A stretch of 64,000 nucleotides of DNA, taken from assembly GCA_963506915.1 (NCBI GenBank), contig CAUORE010000005.1:3991-67990 (forward strand). Direction: 5' to 3'. Positions 57,889-64,000 of this stretch are shown in pieces. Source of the DNA: JABCPE02 sp963506915. GTDB taxonomy: Bacteria > Bacteroidota > Bacteroidia > Flavobacteriales > Weeksellaceae. Both the position numbers and the translations under genes were made by a program. Position 1 is the stretch's first letter. Each line of letters opens with the position of its first letter. The notes below the pieces were generated by a model. That model made no database searches. It was not told where the DNA came from and saw only the letters and a program-made list of their open reading frames with translations.

Positions 57889-59997
57889 TTATTTCCCTGT
57901 TCTATTTAGCAAGTCATCTATGCTGGTGTCTCTTATCTCATTATCAAATTTCTTCCCTGTTTGGAATTGGTAAGAGAATTTTATAGAAATTCCGCGAGAA
58001 TTGTTTTTGGTGTAATTATAAGTATAAATTCCATTAATATCCAAATATCCTTTCGTTCTGTTGGAATTGAAAACATCGGAAATATTCAGTATTAAATTTG
58101 CTTTATTTTCAAACAATGGAACTCTCAGATTTAAGTCTGTATAAAAATTGGAATAATTATAATTAAACTGCTGTCTGCTCGGCGTGGAGTAATTCACAGA
58201 AACATCTAATTTCACTTTTTTAAACAAATCAAAACTATGAATACTCTCCAAAGTCGCATAATAAGACTGGGTTGAAAGATTATACTGTCCTGCTTTGAAA
58301 CTGCTGTGAGAAAGGTTTATTTTATTGGTTGTATTCCAAAAATCAGCAATTTTTACAGGAATATTAATATTAAAAAGAAAAGTATTCTGATATCCAGCAT
58401 TTTCAAGTTTTGAAAATAAAACTCCGTTGTTCAATAGATTAGAAACATTGATAATGTTATTTTCTGAATAAAGATAACGAAACACAAAAGAATATTTTTT
58501 CATCAAAACATATCCTGCCTGTGAGATAAAATAATCCATTGGTTTCAGATGCTGATTTCCAGAACTCCACACATCGGTCTGCTCCACCATGATGGTAGGG
58601 TCATAGCTAAAAAAAGAAGGTCTGGTAAATCGTTTGGAAGCGTGAAGATAAAAAGTATGGTTTTTATTGTGAGTGTATGTAACCGTTGCCGAAGGTAGAA
58701 ACTTATTATAATTCGCCCTGCCGTCTAATCCTTTATTCGTTTGAAAATCAGCATCAGTATATTCATTTCTTAATCCCAAATTATACCTTAATTTTCCTTT
58801 GGACAAAGAATAATTGAGATAAGCAGAATATATATTTTCATTGAAATAAAAATTCTGTGAGCGGCTGTCTATAAAAGTATCAAAACTATAATAATCAGCC
58901 GTATTTCTATTGTCGCTGTTGGAAAATTTTACTCCAAATGAGAGCTTGTTCTGTTCGTTGATTTTTTTAGTGTAATCTGCTGAAGCTGTAAAGATTTTAT
59001 AATCTAATCTGCCATTTTGAGTATAATTTTCTGAATTTAAAAATATACCATTTGCATAAAAATCATTATAACTCCTGAACGGATTATAAAACTTCTCCAA
59101 AGCATAGTCGGCATTGATAGTCAGCTCATCATCTTTGTCTGATGAAAAGTCATACTGCAAGGAAAAAGTATGCGTTTTATCCTTAGTTTCAGAAAAATTA
59201 TTAATAAAAGAAGTTCCCGAACTGGATAAAGTCTGAGTTTTGTAGTGATAAACATAGTTTTTATCCAAATCCATATCAGCAGTATAGTTGTAAAGGAAAC
59301 TCAGCTTATGTTTATCATTAAAATCATAATCTAAATTAAAAGTTGCATTATTCCCAAAACGCTTGGTTTTGCCTCCATATTCGCCCTCTCTGGTCAGCTG
59401 GTCAGTCCATTTTTGAAGGGAGTTTCCTTTCGCATCAGAATATTTTATGAAATAATCTCCAGATGCATAAACTCTGAGTTTCCCAAAGGTTGCCATATAG
59501 TTAGCATTGCTGTTATGCCCAAATTTATCGTTATAATAAACACCTGTTCCCAGCCCAAGAACCTGCCCTTCCACTTTTTTAGTAGTAATGATAATCTGCG
59601 CTGTGTAGCGACTGTCCATAGAAGCATCTGGAGTATCGTTTATCTCTATACTCTTTATAATTTTGGCATCCAAAGAAGACAGAAAAGTATCAAACTGGTC
59701 AGGGCTTATTTTGACTTCTTTTTTGTTAAGAATGATTTGTATTTTATCACTTCCCAAAATTTTCAGTCCGTTGGAATAGCTGACATTTGGAGAAAATTTT
59801 ATAATCTCAGAAACATTTTCTTTCTGCTCCAGCATTGTCCCTGAAACATTCAGTTGGTATCCTTTCAAAGTCTGTGCTACAGGCTGTTTCTTTATTATAG
59901 AAACTTCTTTTATCTCTGTAACTTTCACAGAATCTTTCTTCTCCTGTGCTAAAAACACAGTAGGAATCAACCCGATGAAATAAAATGTTTTCTTCAT
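57889..59997 (-). CDS. TonB-dependent receptor / outer membrane beta-barrel protein
   Basis: A 702-residue outer membrane protein of the TonB-dependent-receptor superfamily. The signal peptide ends about residue 17 (TVFLAQ). A plug-like domain follows (about 30-150), with FSPNVSYSNGLKI, KSIEINDTPDASMDSRYTAQI and an ALIxTTKK-type segment, then a 22-strand-type barrel to the final FSYQFQTGKK. It lacks the usual N-terminal CarboxypepD-like extension. Its ligand is unknown; peptides, siderophores or sulfur compounds are possible. A minus-strand promoter box and a terminator-like hairpin lie just upstream, beside the mobile element boundary. Confidence 0.8.
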   Translation of the reverse strand: MKKTFYFIGLIPTVFLAQEKKDSVKVTEIKEVSIIKKQPVAQTLKGYQLNVSGTMLEQKENVSEIIKFSPNVSYSNGLKILGSDKIQIILNKKEVKISPDQFDTFLSSLDAKIIKSIEINDTPDASMDSRYTAQIIITTKKVEGQVLGLGTGVYYNDKFGHNSNANYMATFGKLRVYASGDYFIKYSDAKGNSLQKWTDQLTREGEYGGKTKRFGNNATFNLDYDFNDKHKLSFLYNYTADMDLDKNYVYHYKTQTLSSSGTSFINNFSETKDKTHTFSLQYDFSSDKDDELTINADYALEKFYNPFRSYNDFYANGIFLNSENYTQNGRLDYKIFTASADYTKKINEQNKLSFGVKFSNSDNRNTADYYSFDTFIDSRSQNFYFNENIYSAYLNYSLSKGKLRYNLGLRNEYTDADFQTNKGLDGRANYNKFLPSATVTYTHNKNHTFYLHASKRFTRPSFFSYDPTIMVEQTDVWSSGNQHLKPMDYFISQAGYVLMKKYSFVFRYLYSENNIINVSNLLNNGVLFSKLENAGYQNTFLFNINIPVKIADFWNTTNKINLSHSSFKAGQYNLSTQSYYATLESIHSFDLFKKVKLDVSVNYSTPSRQQFNYNYSNFYTDLNLRVPLFENKANLILNISDVFNSNRTKGYLDINGIYTYNYTKNNSRGISIKFSYQFQTGKKFDNEIRDTSIDDLLNRTGK

Positions 59998-60008
59998 TCT
60001 TTTTTGTC

Positions 60009-60016
60009 CAAATATA
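60009..60016 (-). promoter_or_regulatory. Promoter -7 box for the TonB-dependent receptor gene
   Basis: Reads TATATTTG on the minus strand and leaves only about five bases of leader before the ATG at 59997. Confidence 0.4.
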
Positions 60017-60025
60017 AATAAAAAA

Positions 60026-60053
60026 TCAGGAATCTCATTTTGAAATTCCTGAC
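60026..60053 (-). terminator. Minus-strand terminator upstream of the receptor gene
   Basis: TCAGGAAT and ATTCCTGA arms, followed on the minus strand by a T-rich run. It would stop leftward transcription arriving from the right, so it may belong to a minus-strand gene now separated from it by the mobile element. Confidence 0.65.
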
Positions 60054-60055
60054 TT

Positions 60056-60063
60056 TATCTTTG
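60056..60063 (+). promoter_or_regulatory. Plus-strand promoter -7 box at the element boundary
   Basis: TATCTTTG matches TAnnTTTG and points toward the mobile element. A nine-codon ORF (60084-60113) follows. Confidence 0.4.
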
Positions 60064-60083
60064 TAATCTTAAAAACTAAGATT

Positions 60084-60113
60084 ATGTGCAGAAAGGAAGG
60101 AACCAGAACCTAA
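60084..60113 (+). CDS. Possible nine-residue leader peptide
   Basis: An ATG 20 bases after the -7 box encodes MCRKEGTRT followed by TAA. A hairpin with a T-rich tail (60090-60139) overlaps codons 3-5. Together these resemble an attenuator: a promoter, a leader peptide and a terminator. No function is established, and chance occurrence of such a short frame is quite possible. Confidence 0.3.
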   Translation: MCRKEGTRT

Positions 60114-60139
60114 TATATCTACCTTTCTTTTATTTTTCC
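60090..60139 (+). terminator. Terminator-like hairpin after the nine-codon ORF
   Basis: Seven-base arms AGAAAGG (60090-60096) and CCTTTCT (60122-60128) enclose a 25-base loop, followed by a T-rich tail. The loop is large, so it is a modest terminator. Confidence 0.4.
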
Positions 60140-60220
60140 TTAAAATACCTTATATAAAGGTTTTTATTCTATTTTACAGAAAATTAAAAGTAAATAAAAA
60201 CAATATAAAACAAAATATTC

Positions 60221-60240
60221 TGTCCCCTTATATGTCCCCT
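60221..60240 (+). repeat. Two TGTCCCCT direct repeats before the integrase gene
   Basis: TGTCCCCT occurs at 60221-60228 and 60233-60240, 12 bases apart (about one helical turn), 41 bases before the integrase ATG. This is a likely binding site for integrase or a regulator, but could be part of an attachment site. Confidence 0.5.
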
Positions 60241-60280
60241 AATAATTTTATTATTATATTTGCTAAAAAACAACTTGATT

Positions 60281-61519
60281 ATGCCTAATGCAAAATTTGT
60301 ATTAAAAGAGCCATCCGCTAAAGAGGAAACTTTAATTTATCTTTTCTATAATTATGCTAACCAACGCTTGAAATACTCAACAGGAGAAAAAATCAACCCT
60401 AAATTTTGGAATTCAACAAAACAGAGAGTAAAAGAAACCTCACAATTTCCAGAATATCCAGAATTTAACCAGAGACTAAACAACATAGAAACAGCAATTA
60501 ACAATAGTTATAGGAGATTATTAAATAATAAAGAAATTATTACCATAGATGCTTTAAAAAAAGAATTAAAAAAAGAATTAGGAGAAGAAAAATTAACTTC
60601 AAAACCTAACGACCTTATTAAATTCATTGAAGAGGAGATAAAACTAATGGAGTTGGATAAAAAAGACGCATCATTACAAGTATATAGAGCCTTATTAAAT
60701 CATCTTAAAAACTTTTCGGAATTAAAGAGATATAAACTAACTTTTGACACTATCAATTTAGACTTTTACGACCTATTCAAAAACTACCTGTTTAATAAAA
60801 AACTCCTTAATAATACTGTAGGGAAACACATTAAAAACCTAAAAACTTTCCTCAATATAGCAACAGAAAAAGGCATTAATGAAAATTTAGTGTATAAAAG
60901 CAAACATTTTAAAGCAATAGAGGAAGATGTTGAACATATCTATCTTACGGATGAAGAATTAGAATTATTAAGGATTTGTGATTTACAACACAAACCATAT
61001 TTAGACAGAGTGCGAGATTTATTTTTAATCGGTTGTCATACAGGATTAAGATTTTCGGATTTCACTCAGCTTAAAGAAGAAAATTTATTTCAAAAAGGAA
61101 ATCGATTTGAATTCAAGGTAATCACTCAAAAGACCAATGAGAAGGTAGTAATTCCTGTAAAATTGGTAGTGAAAAACATTTTAGACAAATATAATGGTAT
61201 CATTCCAAGAGCCATTTCTAATCAAAAAATGAATACATATTTGAAAGAACTTGGAGAAATTGCAGGGATTGATAAAAAGACTATTATTAAGAGAACCAGT
61301 GGGAAAAAAATTATAGAAACTATCCACCCCAAATATAAACTTATTTCTACCCACACAGCAAGAAGAAGTTTTGCAACTAATGCCTTTCTAAATAATGTTC
61401 CTACTATCAGTATAATGAAAATTACGGGACACAGAACCGAAAAAGCCTTTATGAAATATATCAAAGTTTCACAAGAAAGAAATGCAGAACAATTAAGTAA
61501 TCATCCATTTTTTCAATAA
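60281..61519 (+). CDS. Tyrosine-type site-specific integrase
   Basis: The 412-residue recombinase (start at MPNAKFVLKE, 60281; a TTG frame upstream adds only seven residues) has an N-terminal arm-binding region, a SAM-like core-binding domain with DLFLIGCHTGLRFSDF (catalytic Arg), and the catalytic region THTARRSFATN (His-x-x-Arg) and TGHRTEKAFMKYIK (final Tyr). This is the phage-integrase type typical of Bacteroidota mobile elements. It is the first gene of the element and has two direct repeats just upstream. The likely role is insertion and, with the HTH protein, excision. Confidence 0.93.
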   Translation: MPNAKFVLKEPSAKEETLIYLFYNYANQRLKYSTGEKINPKFWNSTKQRVKETSQFPEYPEFNQRLNNIETAINNSYRRLLNNKEIITIDALKKELKKELGEEKLTSKPNDLIKFIEEEIKLMELDKKDASLQVYRALLNHLKNFSELKRYKLTFDTINLDFYDLFKNYLFNKKLLNNTVGKHIKNLKTFLNIATEKGINENLVYKSKHFKAIEEDVEHIYLTDEELELLRICDLQHKPYLDRVRDLFLIGCHTGLRFSDFTQLKEENLFQKGNRFEFKVITQKTNEKVVIPVKLVVKNILDKYNGIIPRAISNQKMNTYLKELGEIAGIDKKTIIKRTSGKKIIETIHPKYKLISTHTARRSFATNAFLNNVPTISIMKITGHRTEKAFMKYIKVSQERNAEQLSNHPFFQ

Positions 61520-61526
61520 AATTATT

Positions 61527-62096
61527 ATGAAACAGAACATAGATATTGAAGATTTAATTTTATCTCAAAGTAATATTCCAGAAACATTAGAAAGTTTTAA
61601 AGAACAAAATACCAACAAACAAATTATAGATATTGAGGTTTTTCAGGCTATACCTCATATAGAAAAATTACATCTTTTTAATCCTCAATACAGTGAGGAA
61701 ATCTATAATTGGTTTGAACATCAAATTAAAGATATAAAAATCTATATAAGCAAAAGTGAATTGGACAATCAGCAAGAAAGATTAGAGGCTTTGAAAATAT
61801 TTGATAATATTATTAAAGGAATTTTTCAAAAACCTATTTTAATACAATCTCCTACAAAGTTAAAAATAAATACCAATAAAAATGTATTTTATGATTTGAT
61901 TAGACAACTTAAAAAAGAAGTTTCCATTGAAAAAGGAAAATGTATTTTAACACAAACTGATGAGGAAATTGCTAAATTCATTAAAGATAACATAGAGGGC
62001 TTTGAAAATCTTAGTCTGAATACAATAATAAAAGAAATTTCCAGAGACCAAATTATCAAAGGAAAAAGAATAGAAGTTAAAGTCATAGATTTTTAA
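61527..62096 (+). CDS. Element gene of unknown function, lysine/isoleucine-rich
   Basis: A 189-residue hydrophilic protein following the integrase stop by seven bases. Acidic and lysine-rich helices (LESFKEQNTNKQIIDIEVFQAIPH and so on) alternate, with an N-terminal IDIEDLILSQ segment. No conserved domain recognised. Its position between integrase and HTH genes is typical of small accessory genes in integrative elements. It has no signal peptide or membrane segment. Confidence 0.6.
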   Translation: MKQNIDIEDLILSQSNIPETLESFKEQNTNKQIIDIEVFQAIPHIEKLHLFNPQYSEEIYNWFEHQIKDIKIYISKSELDNQQERLEALKIFDNIIKGIFQKPILIQSPTKLKINTNKNVFYDLIRQLKKEVSIEKGKCILTQTDEEIAKFIKDNIEGFENLSLNTIIKEISRDQIIKGKRIEVKVIDF

Positions 62097-62124
62097 TTTC
62101 AATCATCGTAATTTTTCTTCTTTT

Positions 62125-62144
62125 TCTTACACTAAATCTTACAC
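62125..62144 (+). repeat. Two TCTTACAC direct repeats before the HTH gene
   Basis: TCTTACAC occurs at 62125-62132 and 62137-62144, again 12 bases apart. They lie just upstream of the HTH gene's promoter box, suggesting a repressor or excisionase binding site. Confidence 0.5.
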
Positions 62145-62171
62145 CCGTAAAAATACAAGAAAAAACCACAA

Positions 62172-62179
62172 TATTTTTG
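62172..62179 (+). promoter_or_regulatory. Promoter -7 box for the HTH gene
   Basis: TATTTTTG matches TAnnTTTG, 24 bases before the ATG at 62203 and about 28 bases after the TCTTACAC repeats. Confidence 0.5.
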
Positions 62180-62202
62180 CTCCAACATTTAAAATTGAAA
62201 TA

Positions 62203-62520
62203 ATGGAGCAATTATTTTTATGCCCTATTTCCAAAGAGGAGTTTTATAAAGAAATTGGAAATATTGTAGATGAAAAATTTAGAAATTTAATTGGGAAAGC
62301 CTATAACCAAAATCCTACTTCTGAAGACAAATATTTGACGAGACAAGAAGCTTGCCAAATATTAAGAATTTCTCTACCTACATTAGGTAGTTATACCAAG
62401 AAAGGGATTATTAAAAAATACCGCATAGGTCGTAGAGTTCTATTTAAGAAAACGGAAATTAACAGCCTGTTTGAGGAGGTAAATTCAAGCAAATACAAGA
62501 AGAAAAACTCTTCTATATAG
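62203..62520 (+). CDS. Excisionase-like helix-turn-helix protein
   Basis: A 105-residue protein with a MerR/excisionase-type winged HTH (HTH_17) in its second half: YLTRQEACQILRISLPTLGSYTKKGIIKKYRIGRRVLF in pieces, followed by TEINSLFEE. Such proteins are found next to integrases in most Bacteroidota mobile elements and help excision or repress transcription. The N-terminal 45 residues are hydrophilic. It has its own promoter and direct repeats. It probably controls this and the following gene. Confidence 0.85.
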   Translation: MEQLFLCPISKEEFYKEIGNIVDEKFRNLIGKAYNQNPTSEDKYLTRQEACQILRISLPTLGSYTKKGIIKKYRIGRRVLFKKTEINSLFEEVNSSKYKKKNSSI

Positions 62521-62548
62521 TAAGTCTAACTTATATACAATTTTTGAT

Positions 62549-63511
62549 ATGTTAGGATTTACTATTGATAGTATTACACTATTTGTCAGTCATAATGATT
62601 TTGGAGTATCAGAGTTGGAGTATTTAAGTAAAAAATTAAAGGATTTAAGGTCTCTTAAAAGAAATAAAGAGAAAGGCTGGAAAGTAGGATATTACAAAAA
62701 CTTTCAAGTAAAATATCATTTAGATTATGGTATTTATATCAGTGGGAGTATATCCAATTATGCTGCCTCTTATAATAATATACTTTCTTATTCTCAATTT
62801 CCTCACGCCATAGAAAAATTGGGCAAAGAATTGGGGTTATCTCTTCATACAGCGAGGCTTTATAGAGTGGATTTAGCTCTCAATATAGAGGTAGATAATC
62901 CAATACAACAATATTCGCACTATTTATTCTCGGATTTGCCCCACTTTGAAAGATTAGAGCAGAGTGATGGCGTGAGATTCGAGACTGATAAAATCAGAAT
63001 AGCAATTTACAATAAATCCAAAGAGGTATGGAAAAAAAGAAATATCAAGATAGCAAAAGATATTTTGAGAATAGAATTTAGAGTAATGAAAGGTCTTCCA
63101 GAGGTTTTAGGTATAAAAAATTTAAGAATAGAACATTTATTTCAACCGGAAGTTTATGGTATTTTGTTAGATAAATTTTCAGAATATTATTATAAAATCA
63201 AGAAATCCAATGTTGTAAAATCTTTGGAGGAATTGAACAATATCACACCTAAACAATTTGGTGAATATAGCTGGGTGTTAAATATGACCGAAGCACAAGC
63301 TTATCGTATGATTGAACAACTGGGTAAAGAAGGAAAATTCAAATCTTCACAAGACAAAAGCAGATGTAGAAAGATGGTGAGAGAGATTTTTTCTAATCTT
63401 AGTTTAGTAAAACCTCATCATTTAGTTGAAGAGTTGGATAGAAAAGTAGAGAATTATCTCCTAACAGAAAAAAAACTTAAAAAGTATAGAATAAATTTTG
63501 TTATACCCTAA
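62549..63511 (+). CDS. Replication initiation factor-like protein
   Basis: The 320-residue protein resembles the rolling-circle replication initiators of filamentous phages and plasmids (Rep_trans, RstA or protein II/X type). Supporting segments are the LDYGIYISGSISNYAAS strand near residue 57, the LHTARLYRVDLALNIEVDN core (RxD pattern, about 108-126), the YLFSDLPHFERLEQ segment and a basic C-terminal region (KSRCRKMVREIFSNLS). Catalytic Tyr was not pinned down. A relaxase of a mobilisable element is a less likely alternative. It follows the HTH gene by 28 bases and would let the element replicate as a circle. Confidence 0.5.
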   Translation: MLGFTIDSITLFVSHNDFGVSELEYLSKKLKDLRSLKRNKEKGWKVGYYKNFQVKYHLDYGIYISGSISNYAASYNNILSYSQFPHAIEKLGKELGLSLHTARLYRVDLALNIEVDNPIQQYSHYLFSDLPHFERLEQSDGVRFETDKIRIAIYNKSKEVWKKRNIKIAKDILRIEFRVMKGLPEVLGIKNLRIEHLFQPEVYGILLDKFSEYYYKIKKSNVVKSLEELNNITPKQFGEYSWVLNMTEAQAYRMIEQLGKEGKFKSSQDKSRCRKMVREIFSNLSLVKPHHLVEELDRKVENYLLTEKKLKKYRINFVIP

Positions 63512-63531
63512 AATTTTAGTATCTTTAAGAC

Positions 63532-64000
63532 ATGAAAGATATTGATTTAGAGATAATTACTGCAAATTTTGAACAGTTTAGAAATGGAAATTATATAGGT
63601 TATACACCTATCAGTTGTGTAGGAAAATTCTACTCAAAAGACAAAAGTATTTCGGTAGAAACTGAGCAATTAAGAGGTTTAAGCATTTTTAGAATGTTTG
63701 AAAATCAGAGAGCAAAAGATTTTAAAGCTTGTTATATGCTTTACCAAAAAAGATTAGAGAAAAAAGGAGCAGAAAAAATCTTACAGGAAATTACAGAGCT
63801 TTGTCAAAAGAATAACACTCGAAAAGCCGTTATTTTAGGTTATGGAAAGGGGGATGAGTTTTGTTATCGGCATATTTTGCTGAATTTTCTGCTTGAAAAT
63901 TTGCCTCAAAATTTTTCCATTCAAAAGGAAAAAGGAATTGATTATCAGAAACAGAAAGAATATTGGGAAAAGGATATTTATCAATCCAGAGGGCATTTTG
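63532..64000 (+). CDS. DUF488-like protein, 3' end outside the window
   Basis: An open frame begins ATG at 63532, 20 bases after the replication gene, and runs to the edge (156 codons, no stop). The start reads MKDIDLEIITANFEQFRNG and the middle KAVILGYGKGDEFCYRHILLNFLL, which resembles the conserved FCHR-type segment of DUF488 proteins. DUF488 has no established biochemical role. Its presence in the element and its missing stop mean that its true length is unknown. Confidence 0.5.
   Translation, partial: MKDIDLEIITANFEQFRNGNYIGYTPISCVGKFYSKDKSISVETEQLRGLSIFRMFENQRAKDFKACYMLYQKRLEKKGAEKILQEITELCQKNNTRKAVILGYGKGDEFCYRHILLNFLLENLPQNFSIQKEKGIDYQKQKEYWEKDIYQSRGHF

Larger units (their letters stand above)
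60140..64000. mobile_element. Left part of an integrated mobile element
   Basis: The segment contains a tyrosine integrase, an excisionase-like HTH protein, a rolling-circle-type replication initiator and small unknown genes, all on the plus strand. The left boundary lies between about 60055 and 60280 and was not defined to the base; the right end lies beyond the window. The genes have low GC and A-rich leaders even compared with the rest of the window. This set fits an integrated plasmid or single-stranded DNA phage. No tRNA gene or clear att repeat was seen on the left. Confidence 0.7.

Noticed and set aside
60060..60113. Partial tRNA or tmRNA as attachment site at the element's left end
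   Set aside because: The segment GGAAGGAACCAGAACC has no T-loop consensus or CCA end, so it was read as a leader-type structure instead.
62549..63511. Relaxase (MOB) interpretation of the 320-residue element protein
   Set aside because: No three-histidine motif or relaxase context was seen; the pattern resembles replication initiators, though this rests on recognition of short segments.
1..64000. tRNA, rRNA and CRISPR arrays
   Set aside because: No tRNA cloverleaf, rRNA segment or regularly spaced repeats were seen when scanning the intergenic regions by eye; a tRNAscan and CRISPR search would be decisive.

Overview
The window is about 60 kb of ordinary flavobacterial chromosome followed, from about 60.1 kb to the right edge, by the left part of an integrated mobile element. 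Low GC, A-rich leaders without clear Shine-Dalgarno sequences, many boxes matching the Bacteroidetes -7 promoter consensus TAnnTTTG, PorT, TamL, DUF4290, GIN-domain and DUF4230 proteins, short-form adenylate kinase and a flavobacterial-type arginine decarboxylase all point to Bacteroidota, class Flavobacteriia, probably the Chryseobacterium/Riemerella/Elizabethkingia family (Weeksellaceae). The species is not determined. No rRNA, tRNA or CRISPR array was seen.

Layout: 0-4 kb, hpt (5' truncated by the window edge), adk, obg, a 2-oxoacid:ferredoxin oxidoreductase beta subunit without its alpha partner, and a diacylglycerol-kinase-family gene. 4-9.5 kb, a 2-oxoacid dehydrogenase E2, a SulP transporter, a thioredoxin-fold lipoprotein, a DUF4230 protein and an AlkD-like protein. 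9.5-18.2 kb, a mainly minus-strand block with PAP2 phosphatase, two tandem DUF2004-like paralogues, GIN lipoprotein, agmatinase, WGR protein, murA, DUF4290, mpl and a plsC-like acyltransferase (cell wall and membrane synthesis). 18.2-24.5 kb, relA/spoT, nhaA, yihY and rlmH. 24.5-31.3 kb, an OmpA-family protein, a SpoU methyltransferase, tamL and ychF. 31.3-41.5 kb, DUF58, DUF368, M1 aminopeptidase, thyA, GH25 lysozyme, an outer membrane protein, a glycosyltransferase and a possible toxin-antitoxin pair. 41.5-53.5 kb, recQ, kdsD, tatC, clpP, dnaG, arginine decarboxylase, a metallophosphoesterase and a KAS III enzyme. 53.8-60 kb, rny, a 6S-like RNA, zapA with a coiled-coil partner, porT, ubiE and a TonB-dependent receptor. 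60.1-64 kb, integrase, unknown gene, excisionase-like HTH gene, replication-initiator-like gene and a partial DUF488-like gene.

The points most worth a second look are substitutions at normally conserved functional residues: MurA has Asp instead of the fosfomycin-reactive Cys, DnaG has lost all four zinc ligands, RecQ has lost three of four, the PlsC-like protein has altered acyltransferase motifs, and the thioredoxin-like lipoprotein has CxxS. Also notable are a 6S-like RNA beside zapA, face-to-face divergent promoters between rlmH and yihY, and a promoter, nine-codon ORF and terminator-like hairpin at the mobile-element boundary. The element itself pairs a tyrosine integrase with a rolling-circle-type replication protein, which suggests an integrated plasmid or single-stranded DNA phage; its right end lies outside the window. 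No wholly new multigene system could be demonstrated; the truncated element is the best candidate.
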